Assembly (NCBI RefSeq): GCF_017591435.1
Contig: NC_059304.1
Coordinates: forward strand, 29,671,883 to 29,735,882
DNA length: 64,000 nucleotides
Direction: 5' to 3'
Origin: Portunus trituberculatus
Lineage: Eukaryota > Arthropoda > Malacostraca > Decapoda > Portunidae
Shown: positions 20,405 to 32,820 of the stretch, one piece after another
Layout of the letters: every line of letters begins with the position of its first letter
How positions within the stretch are numbered: the stretch's first letter is position 1
The notes under the pieces: generated by a model
The model's database searches: none
What the model was told of the DNA's origin: nothing
What the model saw: only the letters and a program-made list of their open reading frames with translations
Translations under genes and position numbers: made by a program

Positions 20405-20885
20405 ATTCAATTTTCTCCAAATGTGAATTTCAATGAATTACTGCCATCTGACTGAAAATATCTCACCACTATTTAGATTATTTTCTACTTTCTTTACTGT
20501 TATCACTTAGTGGAAGATTTTGATCTTATAAAATCTGAACTTTTGCTGATCTTCAGTAAAATATATACTAGCTATTGAAAATAAAGTTTCATTAAAAATG
20601 TGATATTTTTACTTAATTATTCATATTTCCAAAACTACACCATTTAGAGAAAAAAAATAAGATGGAAAGTTTCTATATACTCCATACTTTCATAAAATGT
20701 TAAGTAAAATGTTCTGCAAATATCTATATCTATAAGAAAGATATTAAAAAAAAAATTAAATAAAAATAATAAAATTTTGAAAAAAATAATAATCAGATAT
20801 CAATGAAACTTGTGGCAAGCCAGTTTCTAATTATGCTCATCACTACTGTAAAAGGAGAAGTTTCTAATAACAATAATAAAAAAGT
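20405..20885. other. AT-rich stretch without recognised gene
   Basis: Strongly AT-rich with short A and T runs. No open frame with a recognisable domain on either strand. Confidence 0.4.
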
Positions 20886-20889
20886 TTCT

Positions 20890-21320
20890 CCGAATCGAAG
20901 ATACCCCCTTAATGCTTTCCTTCCCCTTCCTGAATACGTATACCATTTCCTCAGCAGCATGTCTAACACTCTTCAGTAGAACTTCTTCTTGTTCTCTGTC
21001 CTCTCATTTCTTTCCTTAGCTTCACTTCTCAGTTCTCTCTCTTTTTCCTGATTCACCACTCTCTTTATCCAAATATTGTTATATTCTACCTTATCAGCTA
21101 ACTTTCCAGTCCTCAATAAAATTTCTTCTATCCCTACAAACGATTTCATTCTAACTTTTACTGAATTTTTGGTTCCCTTACTTTATTTATCAAGTCTGTA
21201 TATTTCTTCAATTGCTTAATCAAGACTGTTCTTCATCTTGAACCACTGAGATAATTTCCTTAACCATCTCTTTCTCCTCCTTTTCCCTCACAAATTTCAC
21301 TAGATTCTTTTTTTTTTTCC
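20890..21320 (-). pseudogene. LINE ORF1 fragment (array LINE family, old copy)
   Basis: Read on the minus strand, frames broken by stops resemble the ORF1 region between the coiled coil and the endonuclease of the LINE at 61.4-64 kb: a basic, Lys/Glu-rich helical stretch with VREKEEKEMVKEII, then a segment ending near 20890 in HAAEEMVY, comparable to YETEEVVH there. The match is by eye and short. Confidence 0.45.
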
Positions 21321-21334
21321 TTCTAATCCATATA

Positions 21335-21891
21335 CAGTGGTACCTTGAGATACAAGTTGCCTGGGGTACGAGTTTTTTGAGATACGAGCTACGATTTAGT
21401 CAGCTTTTTATTTTGAGATACGAGCAAAATTTTGAGATACAAGTCATGCTTGGGGATGCTGCTGCAGGTCAGTAGCTCAGCATCAGTCCAGCCTCAGCTA
21501 AGCTAGTATCTATGTGTTTCCCGTGGATCTCATGCACTGTGATTGTTCTTCCATCATTTTCACACTATTTAATGACCTTTATTTTTGTCTAAATAAGTGC
21601 AGTTTTAATTTACATTTGCTTACGTGTGAATGCTGCCTGCATCCTTTCCCTCCTCCCTCCTCATCCTCCAACATTTGCCACCATTAGCCAAAAACATCTA
21701 TCTCCAAGGTAAGAACATTAAATAAACTTTTGCTGCTATTTTATATTTTTTCGTGCATTAATAAAGTATGCATGTGTACATAACTGAAAAGGCAAAACAA
21801 ATTTCTCCTTTATCCGCCTACCTCCTCCACTGACGCTTATCACAAAGGTGGGTAACAATGTAAACAAAGCTCTATGGCTGCAGCAGTGCAG

Positions 21892-21946
<55 letters not shown>

Positions 21947-22040
21947 CTTAAAATTTCATTTATTCAATGAGTAATGTTTACAGGGGCATCAACGAGCTCT
22001 TCTGTGATTATTAGAACAGCTAGTCTTCTGTGGGTGGCTA
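21335..22040. mobile_element. Tigger/mariner-like terminal fragment
   Basis: Starts after TA with CAGTGGTACCTTGAGATACA, a terminus very typical of Tigger/mariner elements, and repeats GAGATACGAG-like subterminal motifs to about 21445. I do not find the matching right end, so the element is truncated or its end lies in 21900-22040. No transposase coding remains. A (CT)n tract lies at 21893-21942. Confidence 0.55.
21893..21942. repeat. (CT)n microsatellite
   Basis: About 50 bp of CT repeats. A similar short tract is at 22623-22643. Confidence 0.95.
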
Positions 22041-22042
22041 TA

Positions 22043-22188
22043 CAGTAATACTCCACTTAACGAACAGGATAGGGGGTGTCAAAGCTGTTCGTAGAGCGAA
22101 AATTCATTAAGCGGACGTAATTTTCCCATAGGAAATAATGGAAATAGGGGGGATGCATTCTGAGCTGGTCCCCAACATACCACATGGG

Positions 22189-22221
<33 letters not shown>

Positions 22222-22465
22222 TATTTCTATATACGTTTGGCAGCATATTAGGCCACCGGTTTACCACTACTTTTATGATGTCATGTGAGTCATTGGAAGT
22301 TAGAGGAGCTACGTACAAATTCTCTCACATTCTCGCATTTATGTTCACAAAACAACATTTCTATTAGCTTTTTACAAACCTTAACCCCAAGAAAGGATTG
22401 TTTTGTAATGCATAAAGTGATATCTTACATGGAATACCAAAAAATAAAGCAGAGATGAGATGAGC
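22043..22465. mobile_element. Pogo-like MITE family B, copy 1 (left part)
   Basis: Begins after TA with CAGTAATACTCCACTTAACG. It matches 27024-27405 closely for over 380 bp, including the GGATAGGGGGTGTCAAAGC segment and the segment ending in AAAATAAAGCAG. It has its own (TA)n insert at 22198-22224 that copy 2 lacks. No right terminal repeat is seen for this copy, so it is probably 3'-truncated. Confidence 0.75.
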
Positions 22466-22561
22466 CACAGACGAAGCAGGAGACTCTCGGTGACTCAGCA
22501 GCTTCTTTTTCTTCTTGTGACCCTTTTAGCTTGTTTTTATTTCCTTGATGGAACTGGCAAT

Positions 22562-22786
22562 CTAGTGGGGCCTTTTTTTTTTTTTTTTGTCTTTGGCCAG
22601 TTGCCCCATCTTGCTTAAAAAGCTCTCTCTCTCTCTCTCTCTCTTTTCCTTCAGTTTTTCATGAAATTTACTATGTATCTGAACTTTATTCCTCTCATAA
22701 TATTTAAAGACTGTTCTAACAAAAAATTTATCAAAATTGTCTAGACTCGTGACAGGTGCAGAAAGTCTCCTCTCCTTTGGTGACAA
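22562..22786 (-). pseudogene. Possible transposase-like helix-turn-helix fragment
   Basis: The minus-strand frame reads TSLDNFDKFFVRTVFKYYE and then HSKFHEKLKEK before running into a (CT)n tract and a poly(T) tract. The first part resembles a short DNA-binding segment seen at the N-terminus of some arthropod transposon-derived proteins. No further domain is found, and the assignment is weak. Confidence 0.3.
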
Positions 22787-23152
22787 AAAGGCAGTCCTTT
22801 CTGGTGAAGTGTAGTCTTGTTTGGAACAGATTCTCAGCTCAGAACACTTTTCTCAGAAATAATAGTGGCTTTTGCAGTCCAAGCAATTGCTTTTGAAGGT
22901 GGGATAACAAATCCATTACAAAATCTCTCTTCAAGGAAATTCTTGCAAACATTGTAAAGCATTTACTTTTCTCTCCTATGCAGGACCCTGGCACACAAAT
23001 GAGTCAGTGTTGTGGCTTCCATCTTGCTTGGTGACTGGACAGGATGATTAACGTGAGCTATGACACGTGACCTGACAAGATGAGGGACTCAAGGGGACAT
23101 GCAGACCACCACAACCACATCATGGTAACATTGAAAAAAATCTCTGCCACAT

Positions 23153-23155
<3 letters not shown>

Positions 23156-23220
<65 letters not shown>
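23156..23220. repeat. (TA)n microsatellite
   Basis: About 65 bp of TA repeats directly abutting the left end of the element at 23221. Confidence 0.97.
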
Positions 23221-23224
<4 letters not shown>

Positions 23225-23503
23225 AAAGTCCCGGGTTACGTCGGTCTCGAGTTATGTCAAACTCGCACTTACGTCAGTGCACTATAAGGCAAATTAAGAT
23301 TTAAAAAATTGAAAAGTTCTAAATCGTAAAGCGCGGGGTTTATTGTTATTGTTGGCCGCCAGGCGTCACTAGTGGTTATGCACCACACCGCCCACCTCAT
23401 GCTTGAATACAATAACACTCTACGTACCTCAGTTCCACCACACCGTCGCCCTTGGCAGGAGTGTTCCTACATCTGCGTTTGCTAACTATCTTAGTATCTT
23501 GCT

Positions 23504-23628
23504 CAATGGCACCAAAAAGAAAACTCCTGAGTGATAGCAGTGATGCTAAGAAAAGGAAAACCATTACGCTACAAGAAAAAGAGGACATAATTAAAAGACA
23601 TGAGAAGGGAGGCAGCAGCTGTGTGTAA
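23504..23628 (+). pseudogene. Tigger transposase N-terminus, remnant
   Basis: From ATG at 23504: MAPKRKLLSDSSDAKKRKT, then ITLQEKEDIIKRHEKGG, the start of the CENP-B-like helix-turn-helix typical of Tigger. The frame ends at a TAA directly after, and no catalytic core follows. Confidence 0.7.
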
Positions 23629-23754
23629 GGGAGTGAAGAAGAAAATGGGAAGCCCGTTACCATGACAACGGGGAGGTTGACGACCTTGAGGGCTCACGCA
23701 CCTATAACAACAATAACAACTCCAGAGCCTTCGCCTGGTCCACACGACACTCGC

Positions 23755-24235
23755 AGCTCACTTGCACCGTCTGCGCTTGTCTGCTGATCCCAATTGCCCT
23801 TTCCTATTGCATTTCCTGCTCCGCTGCCCACGCTTCTACTCCCACCGCACTGCACTACGCTCCCAGCTGTCCGCCCTGGGCATCACAACATTCGACCTGC
23901 CTACCCTCCTGGCGGCCTCAGGCGTCCATCCCTCTGGCAACATGCAGTCCTTCGCGTTCGTGGCCCTAATCAACAACAAAAACAAGCTTGTGTTTCATAT
24001 TCCTACATACTTGTAAATAATATAACAATATAACTTTTTACTTATATAACACTTCTACTCCTACCGCACTCTACAAAGCTCCCAGCTGTCCGCCCTGGGT
24101 GTCACAACATTCGACCTGCCCACCCTCCTGGCGGCCTCAGGCCGCCCCTCTCAGCAACCTGCAGTCCTTTGTCATGGCCCTAATCAATATATTCCTACAT
24201 AGTTGTAAATAATATACCAATATAACAATATAACC
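23755..24235 (+). pseudogene. Tandemly duplicated LINE 3'-end fragment
   Basis: The first unit (about 23755-24040) encodes LHRLRLSADPNCPFLLHF and LLAASGVHPSGN, the conserved C-terminal zinc-type tail (SADPxCP...HFLLxCP) of RNase H-bearing arthropod LINEs. A second partial unit (about 24050-24235) repeats the CTGTCCGCCCTGGG and CTCCTGGCGGCCTCAGG segments and the following AT-rich tail. No RT or RNase H is nearby. Confidence 0.7.
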
Positions 24236-24374
24236 TTTTACTTACCTGAATAACCATAAAAAATTATTGGTTGAAAACTCGATAATATGCTTTGAAAGTA
24301 CAAAAACTCACGTTACATACAAAATCGACTTACGTCATGTTTCAGGAACGTAACTCTGACGTAACTCGGGACCT

Positions 24375-24378
<4 letters not shown>

Positions 24379-24434
<56 letters not shown>
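24379..24434. repeat. (TA)n microsatellite
   Basis: About 56 bp of TA repeats abutting the right end of the element at 23221-24378. Confidence 0.97.
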
Positions 24435-24436
<2 letters not shown>

Positions 24437-24557
24437 TTGTTATAATACTACACATTGACACTCATTGTACTAAGTGGTTTCCATTACGATATACAGCATA
24501 CATAAAATATCACCTTCAAATAGCACATCAATGGGAAATAAAAAGAGAGATGCACGT

Positions 24558-25175
24558 TGTTACGTTCACCGGTTAAATGGGTAAGATTGGCATCGGGGAG
24601 CCGGTGAACAATAACAATAAAAAAAAAAAACACTGCAGGTTCAACTTGTGAGGAAATGCAAAGGGGGGCACTTAAGAAGCTAATTAATAATCCAATAACA
24701 ATGAAATTGACATACACATATAGATATAACATGAAACATGAAACTGACATACACATATACATATAACACATAAATAAATACAACAATAAAGAACCCAACT
24801 TAATACCTAACAATAATACTAATCCTATATGGAGGCAATGTGGAAAAAACGGGACGAGGGGAAGTGATACTTATGAGGTGTCGCAGTGGTGAAGTGCTGG
24901 GTGAGGTGGATCCCATGGTAGTCCAAGAGGCGTTATGTTCACTGGTTGAGGCCTTGACCTCGACTGACTTCCAGAAATCAGGGAGCTTGCTTAACACTTC
25001 CGCTTGAGTTGAATGGGGCCGCGTCAATCCAACTTCGGGACAGTAGCGGGGCTTCATGAGACGGTGACGTGGAAGGTTCATGAGACGGTGACGTGGAAGG
25101 GGAGGTGGAGAGGTGGCAAACGAGGTAGCAAGTGGATGTGATGGTAGTGGAGTATGTTACGGACGGGCCGTAACA
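24558..25175 (+). repeat. Probable solo LTR with 4-bp target duplication
   Basis: A 618-bp block starts TGTTACG and ends CCGTAACA, so the ends are inverted (TGTTAC/GTAACA) as in LTRs. It is flanked by ACGT on both sides (24554-24557 and 25176-25179). AATAAA occurs at about 24784. A 24-bp direct repeat containing CATGAGACGGTGACGTGGAAGG lies at about 25055-25100. No internal region is present, consistent with LTR-LTR recombination. Confidence 0.65.
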
Positions 25176-25439
25176 ACGTACAAAGATTGATTTGGCAGCA
25201 TGGCTACAAGTATATGACATTACCTCTCCCATCCTTAATGAGCTCAATTGATTGAAGTGACAATAGGAAAATGTTTTTACATTTCAAAATTTTTCACAAA
25301 ATTGGTATAAACTCTGATCAACCTTTGGTTAAACTACAAAAAACATGCATTTTTTTTGTTGGAATTAGATTTCTTTAAATGTCAATAGAAAACTAAATAA
25401 AAAAGTGCAAAAAAGCAAAAAAAATAAAAAAAGGGCTAG

Positions 25440-25532
25440 CAGTTCAACTTGGACTTTAGTCCCTGGGTTGGTCAGAGTTCGACTTATCACGAAATTCAAG
25501 TTATCAGGGTCTGAGTTATCAAGGTTTAACAG
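25440..25532. mobile_element. Tigger-like right terminal fragment
   Basis: Read from the right: CTGTTAAACCTTGATAACTC, followed by repeated GATAACTTGAATTTCGTGATAAG, a Tigger-type terminus with subterminal repeats, ending before TA 25533-25534. A left end was not found in 25180-25440. Confidence 0.5.
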
Positions 25533-25539
25533 TAATGGA

Positions 25540-25735
25540 TAAGGTGGTGAGAATGGGATTGGACAGACGTCCACGCATAGGTTCGAATCCCACCACGTAC
25601 CACTTTGAAGCTATGCCATTTGTCGAGTGGTTTAAAGTTACTTACATGTCACCATGATACCCAGGTTATAGATGGTTACACCAAAGATGTGCTTGGGTAG
25701 CTGTGGACCCATGTGTGTACAGACTATCTAGTGTA
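25540..25735 (+). repeat. tRNA-derived SINE, copy 1
   Basis: Contains a pol III B box, GGTTCGAATCC, at about 25582-25592, and an A-box-like segment (GGTGGTGAGAATGGG) about 35 bp before it. The tail CGAGTGGTTTAAAGTTACTTAC follows. A second copy on the minus strand is at 57511-57597. It is not a functional tRNA: no acceptor stem closes. Confidence 0.7.
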
Positions 25736-25859
25736 ACATAAATAATTGTGCTGTTTATATAGTGAAATACCAAACTGAGTCTATATTAACTCCTCTGAGA
25801 ACACAGTGTGAGAGAGTTCCTGAACACACAACACTACTACCTTGTGACCGCTCATGGAC

Positions 25860-26093
25860 AAGCAAAACGTTGACTACAACAGACATACAGTATGGAGTGA
25901 CCAGCAATATAAATTTATCTGCTGATGATGCAGAACTGTTAAGAATAATTAAGACCCGAGAAGACTGTTTGCTATTGCAGGAAGACATAGACAAAATTTA
26001 TGAGTAGAGTACGAAGTGGAATTTAGAATTCATTGCCAAGAAATGCCACGTAATGAAATTAGGAAAGAGTAAGAGAAGACCAATATAGAACTA
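25860..26093 (+). pseudogene. LINE RT fragment (first part, host of the nest)
   Basis: Reads SNINLSADDAELLRIIKT, then DCLLLQEDIDKIYE and, after a stop, KCHVMKLGKSKRRP. This is the RT catalytic region (ADD) and the following palm segment of the array LINE family. In copies at 41.7 kb the motif is LFADD, so here F is replaced by S. It breaks at about 26093 and resumes at 32821. Confidence 0.75.
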
Positions 26094-26696
26094 CTTTTTT
26101 TTTAAATACAGTAATCATCCGCATATCCGGATTATAGCAGCCAAGGCCCTGGCAGATACGTGAAATATCCAGATATGTGGAATTTCCTCTCCTAACCCCT
26201 TATAAATTGAGAAAAAACATGTACATAACCCAAATGGGTAAGAAAACAATGAATGAAAGCAAATTAAATGTATAATCTAAAACAAAAAAATGGGACGTAA
26301 GCAGTACAAGGGGTGGTGGGATGTACACCCAACAGTAAAAGCGGTGTCACACTAGCACTTTTCCGTCAACTTTCTTAAGAATGTCAACTTTTGTCGATGC
26401 ACGTCGTCACACACAAGCTCGCTACCGCCTTTGTCGCGTTTGTCAACTGTAAACAAACATGGCAACCCCTTCACCCCCCAGCAAGTCATCATTATCTTTT
26501 AGTTGCTATTTTTGGAATTTATTGCTCTCTATGAGAAACTCTTCAGACAGCTTTGTCCACTCAGAAACAACAGATCAGCTCATCTTTGCCAGTTCCTACT
26601 TGGAAGTTTTGCCTTGGAGCGTCACAATCCCTGTGAGAAATGTAAACAAACAACTTAATCACTTTTCACTGCTAGGCCAGAACAATATATATAATG

Positions 26697-27727
<1,031 letters not shown>

Positions 27728-27741
27728 CATATGTATGTATG

Positions 27742-27746
<5 letters not shown>

Positions 27747-27816
<70 letters not shown>
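27747..27816. repeat. (TA)n microsatellite preceded by TATG repeats
   Basis: TATG units at 27729-27746 pass into about 70 bp of TA repeats. Confidence 0.97.
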
Positions 27817-27820
<4 letters not shown>

Positions 27821-29385
27821 ACGTACGCCACGGCTGCGGTTAACTGCTACAGCTCACTAGTGTGTTATTCTGGCAAAATCGCCAACTTTGTTACGGTCAG
27901 TACAGTGGGGAATATAAAACTCCACAGAGTCCCCACTACTATAACTCACAGCCGTAACCCTCAGGTTCTTTCAAGGTCGCCAACAGTGTATAACTTCCCC
28001 CACTGTAAGGGAATCTCCTCAGCAACTCCTTCTCCTCCTGTACCCAACCAAGTAGAATTTATAAATGGTAGATGCTATGTGTAACAGGGCGAGGCCTTAA
28101 TACCCCCTAGAGAAACCGCCCACAAGGACAATTCCACCCACTTCTCTATGAAGTATTAATGCCTCTCCGCACGCCTTGTCCACAGACGGTGATGAATCAC
28201 AGACTGGGACAAAACGCGCAGTGTATATATTACTATACTATCCTACTACGACAAGTGCTTCCTAACACCTGTCAGACTGACACCCCTAGCCTACGACTAC
28301 TACAATATATGATGTGTACAGCACATCCGGTGGTGTACACACAAGTCCAGACACCACCTACGGGTGACAACAGCCATACATGGAGTCCAGATACTCGTCA
28401 CAGACAAGTCTGACGGACGAGATCTACGCACCACTGGCCTGCAGTACGAAGCTTCTCAGCTTTTCACTAGCGTGCATGGCTACAACCACTACAATACAGT
28501 ATACTGCTGATACTACACAAAAGATGATGGGGGCACACAGCCACCCACCAAACCCTACTGGTAACTACAGCCACCAACAGCAACAACGAGACAAAACAAT
28601 AACGCGTCCCTCCGTGTCGCCACACCCGAGTGGACGAACGCACGAGAAGTGTAGCCAACTTGCCACGCTTCTCTCAGAACAACAAGCCCGTTGTTCTACA
28701 GCCACGGTCTAACAGGTAGCGAGCCAGCTACTCAAAGGAGGGCACAAACTCCCAGACCGATGACTAGTGAGTACTTCGAAAAGCCCAGCCAACACACGTC
28801 TCTCTCACTGTGCCAGACCGACAAGAGTGGTGTCTATCTCCACTGAAGGCTCACTTGGTACTATAAACAGTATACTACTGAAACTACACAACAGATGATG
28901 GGGGCACACAGCCGCCCACCAAAACACACTGGTGACCACGGCCACTAACAGCAACAACGGGACGAGGAAATAACGCGTCCCTCCGCGCCGCCACACCCGA
29001 GTGGACGAACGCAAACAGGAAATGCAGCCCCAACCGGCCACACCTTCCTCAGGACAACAAGCCCGCTGTCCTACACAGCCATGGTCTACCGAGTAACAAG
29101 CCAGCTACTCAAGGGAGGGCACAACTCCCAGACCGACGACCAGTGAGCACCTAGAGAAGTCCAGCAACACGAATCTCGACTGTGCCAGAGCCACGAGCGT
29201 CCGCGTCCACCTCAGCTGAAGACTACCCTGGTACTGAGGCGATGCTCGCAGGCACGACAAGATGGTGGAAACAAAGAGAGGGTGGTTGGCTGCACAGCGG
29301 AACAGCGACAGCCCGCGCTTGAGGCCGCCATACAATGGGCATATAATAAAATAATAAATTAAAGGGGAAACAAGGCAGTGCCCCT

Positions 29386-29389
<4 letters not shown>
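27817..29389. repeat. Unclassified GC-richer block with 371-bp tandem duplication
   Basis: This block between two (TA)n tracts starts TGTTACGTACGCCACGG, which looks like an LTR start, but I cannot find a matching end. It contains two adjacent copies of a roughly 371-bp unit (about 28495-28866 and 28867-29237), recognisable by GATGATGGGGGCACACAGCC at 28523 and 28894 and by CACACCCGAGTGGACGAACGC. The two units differ at many positions. Open frames here have no known domain. Confidence 0.55.

Positions 29390-29454
<65 letters not shown>
29390..29454. repeat. (TA)n microsatellite
   Basis: About 65 bp of TA repeats abutting the left end of the Tigger element at 29455. Confidence 0.97.
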
Positions 29455-29457
<3 letters not shown>

Positions 29458-29728
29458 GCAACCCCCGCTTAACAAAGGTTCACACAACGAAATTTCGCTA
29501 CAACAAATGTTTCCTTTTACTACCATCTGCTCGTTTAACGAACACCAAACTCACTTTAACAAAATTTTATCCAGGTAATTTTTTCCAAGTTTGAAAGCCC
29601 CGCCATATCACGCAAGCTAACAGGCTTTTGAATACACCAGCGCCTCTCGTGGACAAAACACGCATCACTCACTCCCCTAGTTCAAAACAATAACAGCGTC
29701 AGCAGCAGCTCGTCTTCCCTCGCTTAAC

Positions 29729-29900
29729 ATGCCACCAAAACACCCTGCAATGTTGCCTAGCTTTGCTAAGAAGACCAGAAAGTCTCTTACTCTCGAAGTG
29801 AAGCTGGATATTATTCACAGACACGAGAGGCGAGAAAACTAATAGCATTGCTCGCCACCATAGCTCGACTCCATTTACTGTCTACTATTTTCAAGACAGC
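29729..29900 (+). pseudogene. Tigger transposase N-terminus, remnant
   Basis: Starts MPPKHPAMLPSFAKKTRK and continues SLTLEVKLDIIHRHERRE, the CENP-B-like helix-turn-helix, before a frameshift. This is the plus-strand counterpart of the remnant at 18336-18677. The catalytic region is missing. Confidence 0.7.
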
Positions 29901-30028
29901 AGACTCTATTAAGAAGGCTGGTGAGACCGTATCTTCCATGCAAGCTAAAAGAACCACCTGAACTCGTGACTCTGCAATGGATAAAATGCAAAGCCTTGTG
30001 GAAATGTGGTACATAAGTTTTGTATGTG

Positions 30029-31776
30029 GTACAATGATAACATAACATAACATAACATAAATAATAGGATAACAAAGGGCCACCAGGGCCCATCTAGGTT
30101 ATCCTGTATCAGTCGCACAGCGACCTCGTCATCAGTACTTAAAGATACACTTACAAGTGCACAATACATTATATACTAATTCTAAATATTTGGCCCATTA
30201 ACAGGGCTAAGTCCTGCAGCGAAATCCTCTACAATTTGTGGTCCCCATACATGGGGATCATGTCTTATTTAACTATAGTAAATTTCTTATAAAAACTATC
30301 ATGCAGTGCTATACATAATTATAAATCTAATAAATTTAAGTGCTTATCTAATCTGTTTTTAAACATTGTCAAACTAGTGCTATTTACAACCGTCTCTGGC
30401 AATGCATTCCAGAAGTCTACCACCCTATGACTAAAGAAATATTTTCTTATATCTAACCTGCAGCCTTGTTTTCTAATCTTCCTGCCATGATTTCTAGTCC
30501 TATTTCCCTCCTCTAAGGTAAAGAAAGATCTCACATCTATGTAGTTTGTATCTGAGAACATTTTAAATAACTCTATCATATCCCTCTTATACATCTCCTC
30601 TCAAATGAAAACATGTTTAATTCCTTTAATCTATCTCTATACTCCAGGCGCTTTAATGCTGGTATCATCCTAGTTGCTCTTCTCTGAACTGCTTCTAACA
30701 TGTTGATATCCTGCCTATAGTGGGGTGACCAGGCCTGTATGCAATACTCTAAATGGGGCCTAACATAGGAATTATATAAGCTACGCACCACTTCCTTACT
30801 TTTATAACTAACATTTCTATTTATAAAACCCAGGATCCTATTTGCCCTATTTCTTGCTTCTAAACATTGCTTTGAAAATTTCGTAGTCCTGTCTATCACT
30901 ACTCCTAAATCCTTTCCTTCCTCTACTGCCTCTAGCCAACATCCCTCCATCTCATAGTTAAAGTTTGTGTTGTCTTTACCTAAATGCATAACCTGACACT
31001 TATCAGAATTAAACTCCATCTGTCACCTGTCTGCCCATGCTATCAGCCTGTCCAGGTCTCGTTGTATTCTGTAATTGTCCTTTTCACCCTGTACTGCACA
31101 TGCTATCTTAGTATCATCTGCAAACTTTGATACTTTGCTATTAATTCCCATATCTAAATCATTAATGTACACCAAGAAAAGAAGAGGTCCTAGCACTGAT
31201 CCTTGGGGTACCCCACTAACCACATCCTTCCACTCAGACATTGCCCCATTTAATACTACTCTCTGTTTCCTATCAGAAAGCCATTCACTAATCCAATCAA
31301 CTAACCTACCCCCTATCCCATGTAGTCTCAATTTGTACACTAGCCTCCTATGCGGTACCTTATCAAACGCCTTGCTAAAATTTAGATATAAAACATCTAT
31401 GCTATTTCCATCATCTAACTCCTTGGTAATATATTCTAAGATATCGAGCAAATTTGTAAGACAGGACCTCCCTGATCTAAAGCCATGTTGGGTATCTCTA
31501 ATTAATCTATTCTCATTTAAATGCTCCCAAATACTACCCTTAATGATTTTCTCTAGTATCTTACATACTATACTAGTTAAACTGATCGGTCTATAATTAT
31601 TCGCATTATCCTTCCTACCTTTTTTAAATATTGGAGTAACATTAGCTAACTTCTAGTCCTGAGGTATCTCAGCAAACCTAAGTGATCTTTCAAAGATTAA
31701 CTTAAGTGCTTCAGAAATACTGTCTACACCCTCCCTAAGTACTCTGGCATGTAGCTCATCAGGACCACTAGCTTTC
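30029..31776 (-). mobile_element. CR1 LINE, 5'-truncated copy
   Basis: Minus-strand copy of the CR1 found complete at 52.86-57.5 kb. The 3' end is a (TTATG)n tail (read as CATAA repeats at about 30036-30060). The 5' truncation point, at about 31776, corresponds to about 55779 of the longer copy. It includes the second half of RT and the whole 3' UTR. It was inserted into the Tigger element at 29455-32110. Confidence 0.9.
30319..31720 (-). pseudogene. CR1 reverse transcriptase, C-terminal two thirds
   Basis: RT with NFSKAFDKVPHRRL, SGVPQGSVLGPLLFLVYIN and catalytic FADD (KFADDTKIAC), then KDLGVVIDRT and LEYCIQAWSPHYRQDI in the thumb region. Compared with the long copy, the last 91 residues (MYKRDMIELFK... 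to KHLNLLDL) are identical. Frame breaks lie at about 31022 and 30590. The PQGSV box, broken in the long copy, is intact here. Confidence 0.88.
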
Positions 31777-32820
31777 CTTTGTTTACATTCCACAGGTTGC
31801 CGGTTAGTGTCTTTCCCGTTTCACTCTCCCTCCTTTCATAAATTTAAGATCATCAACATTATAAAGTTACATACATACATTAGTGTACATTATAATGACT
31901 TAGTCTCAAATTAAACTGCCTAAATGTTTAACTTCTTAATCTTTACTTTCATTAAACCTTTCACTGTACTATGATGCACTTTCACTTTGTTTACTCTCAA
32001 TGCAAGTTCAAGTCAGGGGTCAAACTTGTTATAATTGGTTCGCTTAACGAAAATTCGCTTAACAAACGTTTTTTTAGGAACGTAACCCGTTTGTTAAGAG
32101 GGGGTGCCTGTATATATTTACATCTACTTATCAAGATTCTATTAATTTGAGATTATAGCATAATTCCAATTAGCAAGAAAATTTATTCTATTATAAAAGT
32201 GTTGATTAGAACCCATAGATCTTAATTTGACAAAAAATTGACGCTAGAGGAAAATGGTTCATTTCATCTGACTCAAGATGACGGAAAGAGTTAACAGAAA
32301 AGTTAAAAACGACGGAAATCGTCAAAGACAACGAAAAAAGTGCTAGTGTGACGCCGCCTTAAGTGGTGGTGGGATGTACGTACACTCCTACCATGCTGGA
32401 ATGACAAAGAACGCTACAAACTCAACAAATAACGCTTTCATTACTCGAGTTGTCAACGAGTGAGAGTGGAAGGGCATGAGAGTAAGTGCTGCCGCCTAGA
32501 GGGATCAAGGGATCGTTCGCGCAGCAGGTTTGAATACACTTGGGGGCAGCTCCAGATAGTAATGAATTCTGGATAGTGGCGATCTGGGTATGCGGGCAAT
32601 TACTGTATTATTTATACCATGTGGGCTTTTCACGGGAATTTATGGACTAAAGGGGATACTTTTTGAGGTACCTCCAATCTCAAAGCCTATCCGCTAGGAA
32701 ACCATTGTCCCGAGTGAGGAGGCCCAACCTACACTCAGTCCGTGGACAGGATTCGAACCCGTACTCTTGGAGACCTCTCAGACCCCAAAGCATGCATGGT
32801 TCCAATGTACCACAGCGAGG

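Larger units (their letters stand above)
23221..24378 (+). mobile_element. Tigger-like deletion derivative carrying a LINE tail
   Basis: Left end CAATAAAGTCCCGGGTTACG; right end, reversed, TAGTAAGGTCCCGAGTTACG. (TA)n tracts flank both sides. Near the left end it encodes the first part of a Tigger transposase. The middle contains the 3' end of a LINE, partly duplicated, in place of the missing DDE core. AT-rich sequence with subterminal repeats fills the right part. Confidence 0.8.
29455..32110 (+). mobile_element. Tigger deletion derivative, family A copy 2, with CR1 insertion
   Basis: Left end CAGGCAACCCCCGCTTAAC and right end, reversed, CAGGCACCCCCTCTTAACA, next to TA-rich flanks. Own sequence is about 29455-30028 and 31777-32110, which matches copy 1 at 16895-18850 in the opposite orientation. 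A 5'-truncated CR1 lies between, replacing a few bases at the insertion site when compared with copy 1. Confidence 0.85.

Noticed and set aside
24978..25247. Serine/threonine-rich small protein with SPSTSP repeats
   Set aside because: It lies across the edge of the solo LTR and results from a 24-bp tandem repeat; no domain.
25575..25600. A tRNA gene at the GGTTCGAATCC box (also 32748 and 57545)
   Set aside because: Only the promoter boxes are tRNA-like; no closed acceptor stem or full cloverleaf, and the sequence recurs with a non-tRNA body. Called SINEs.
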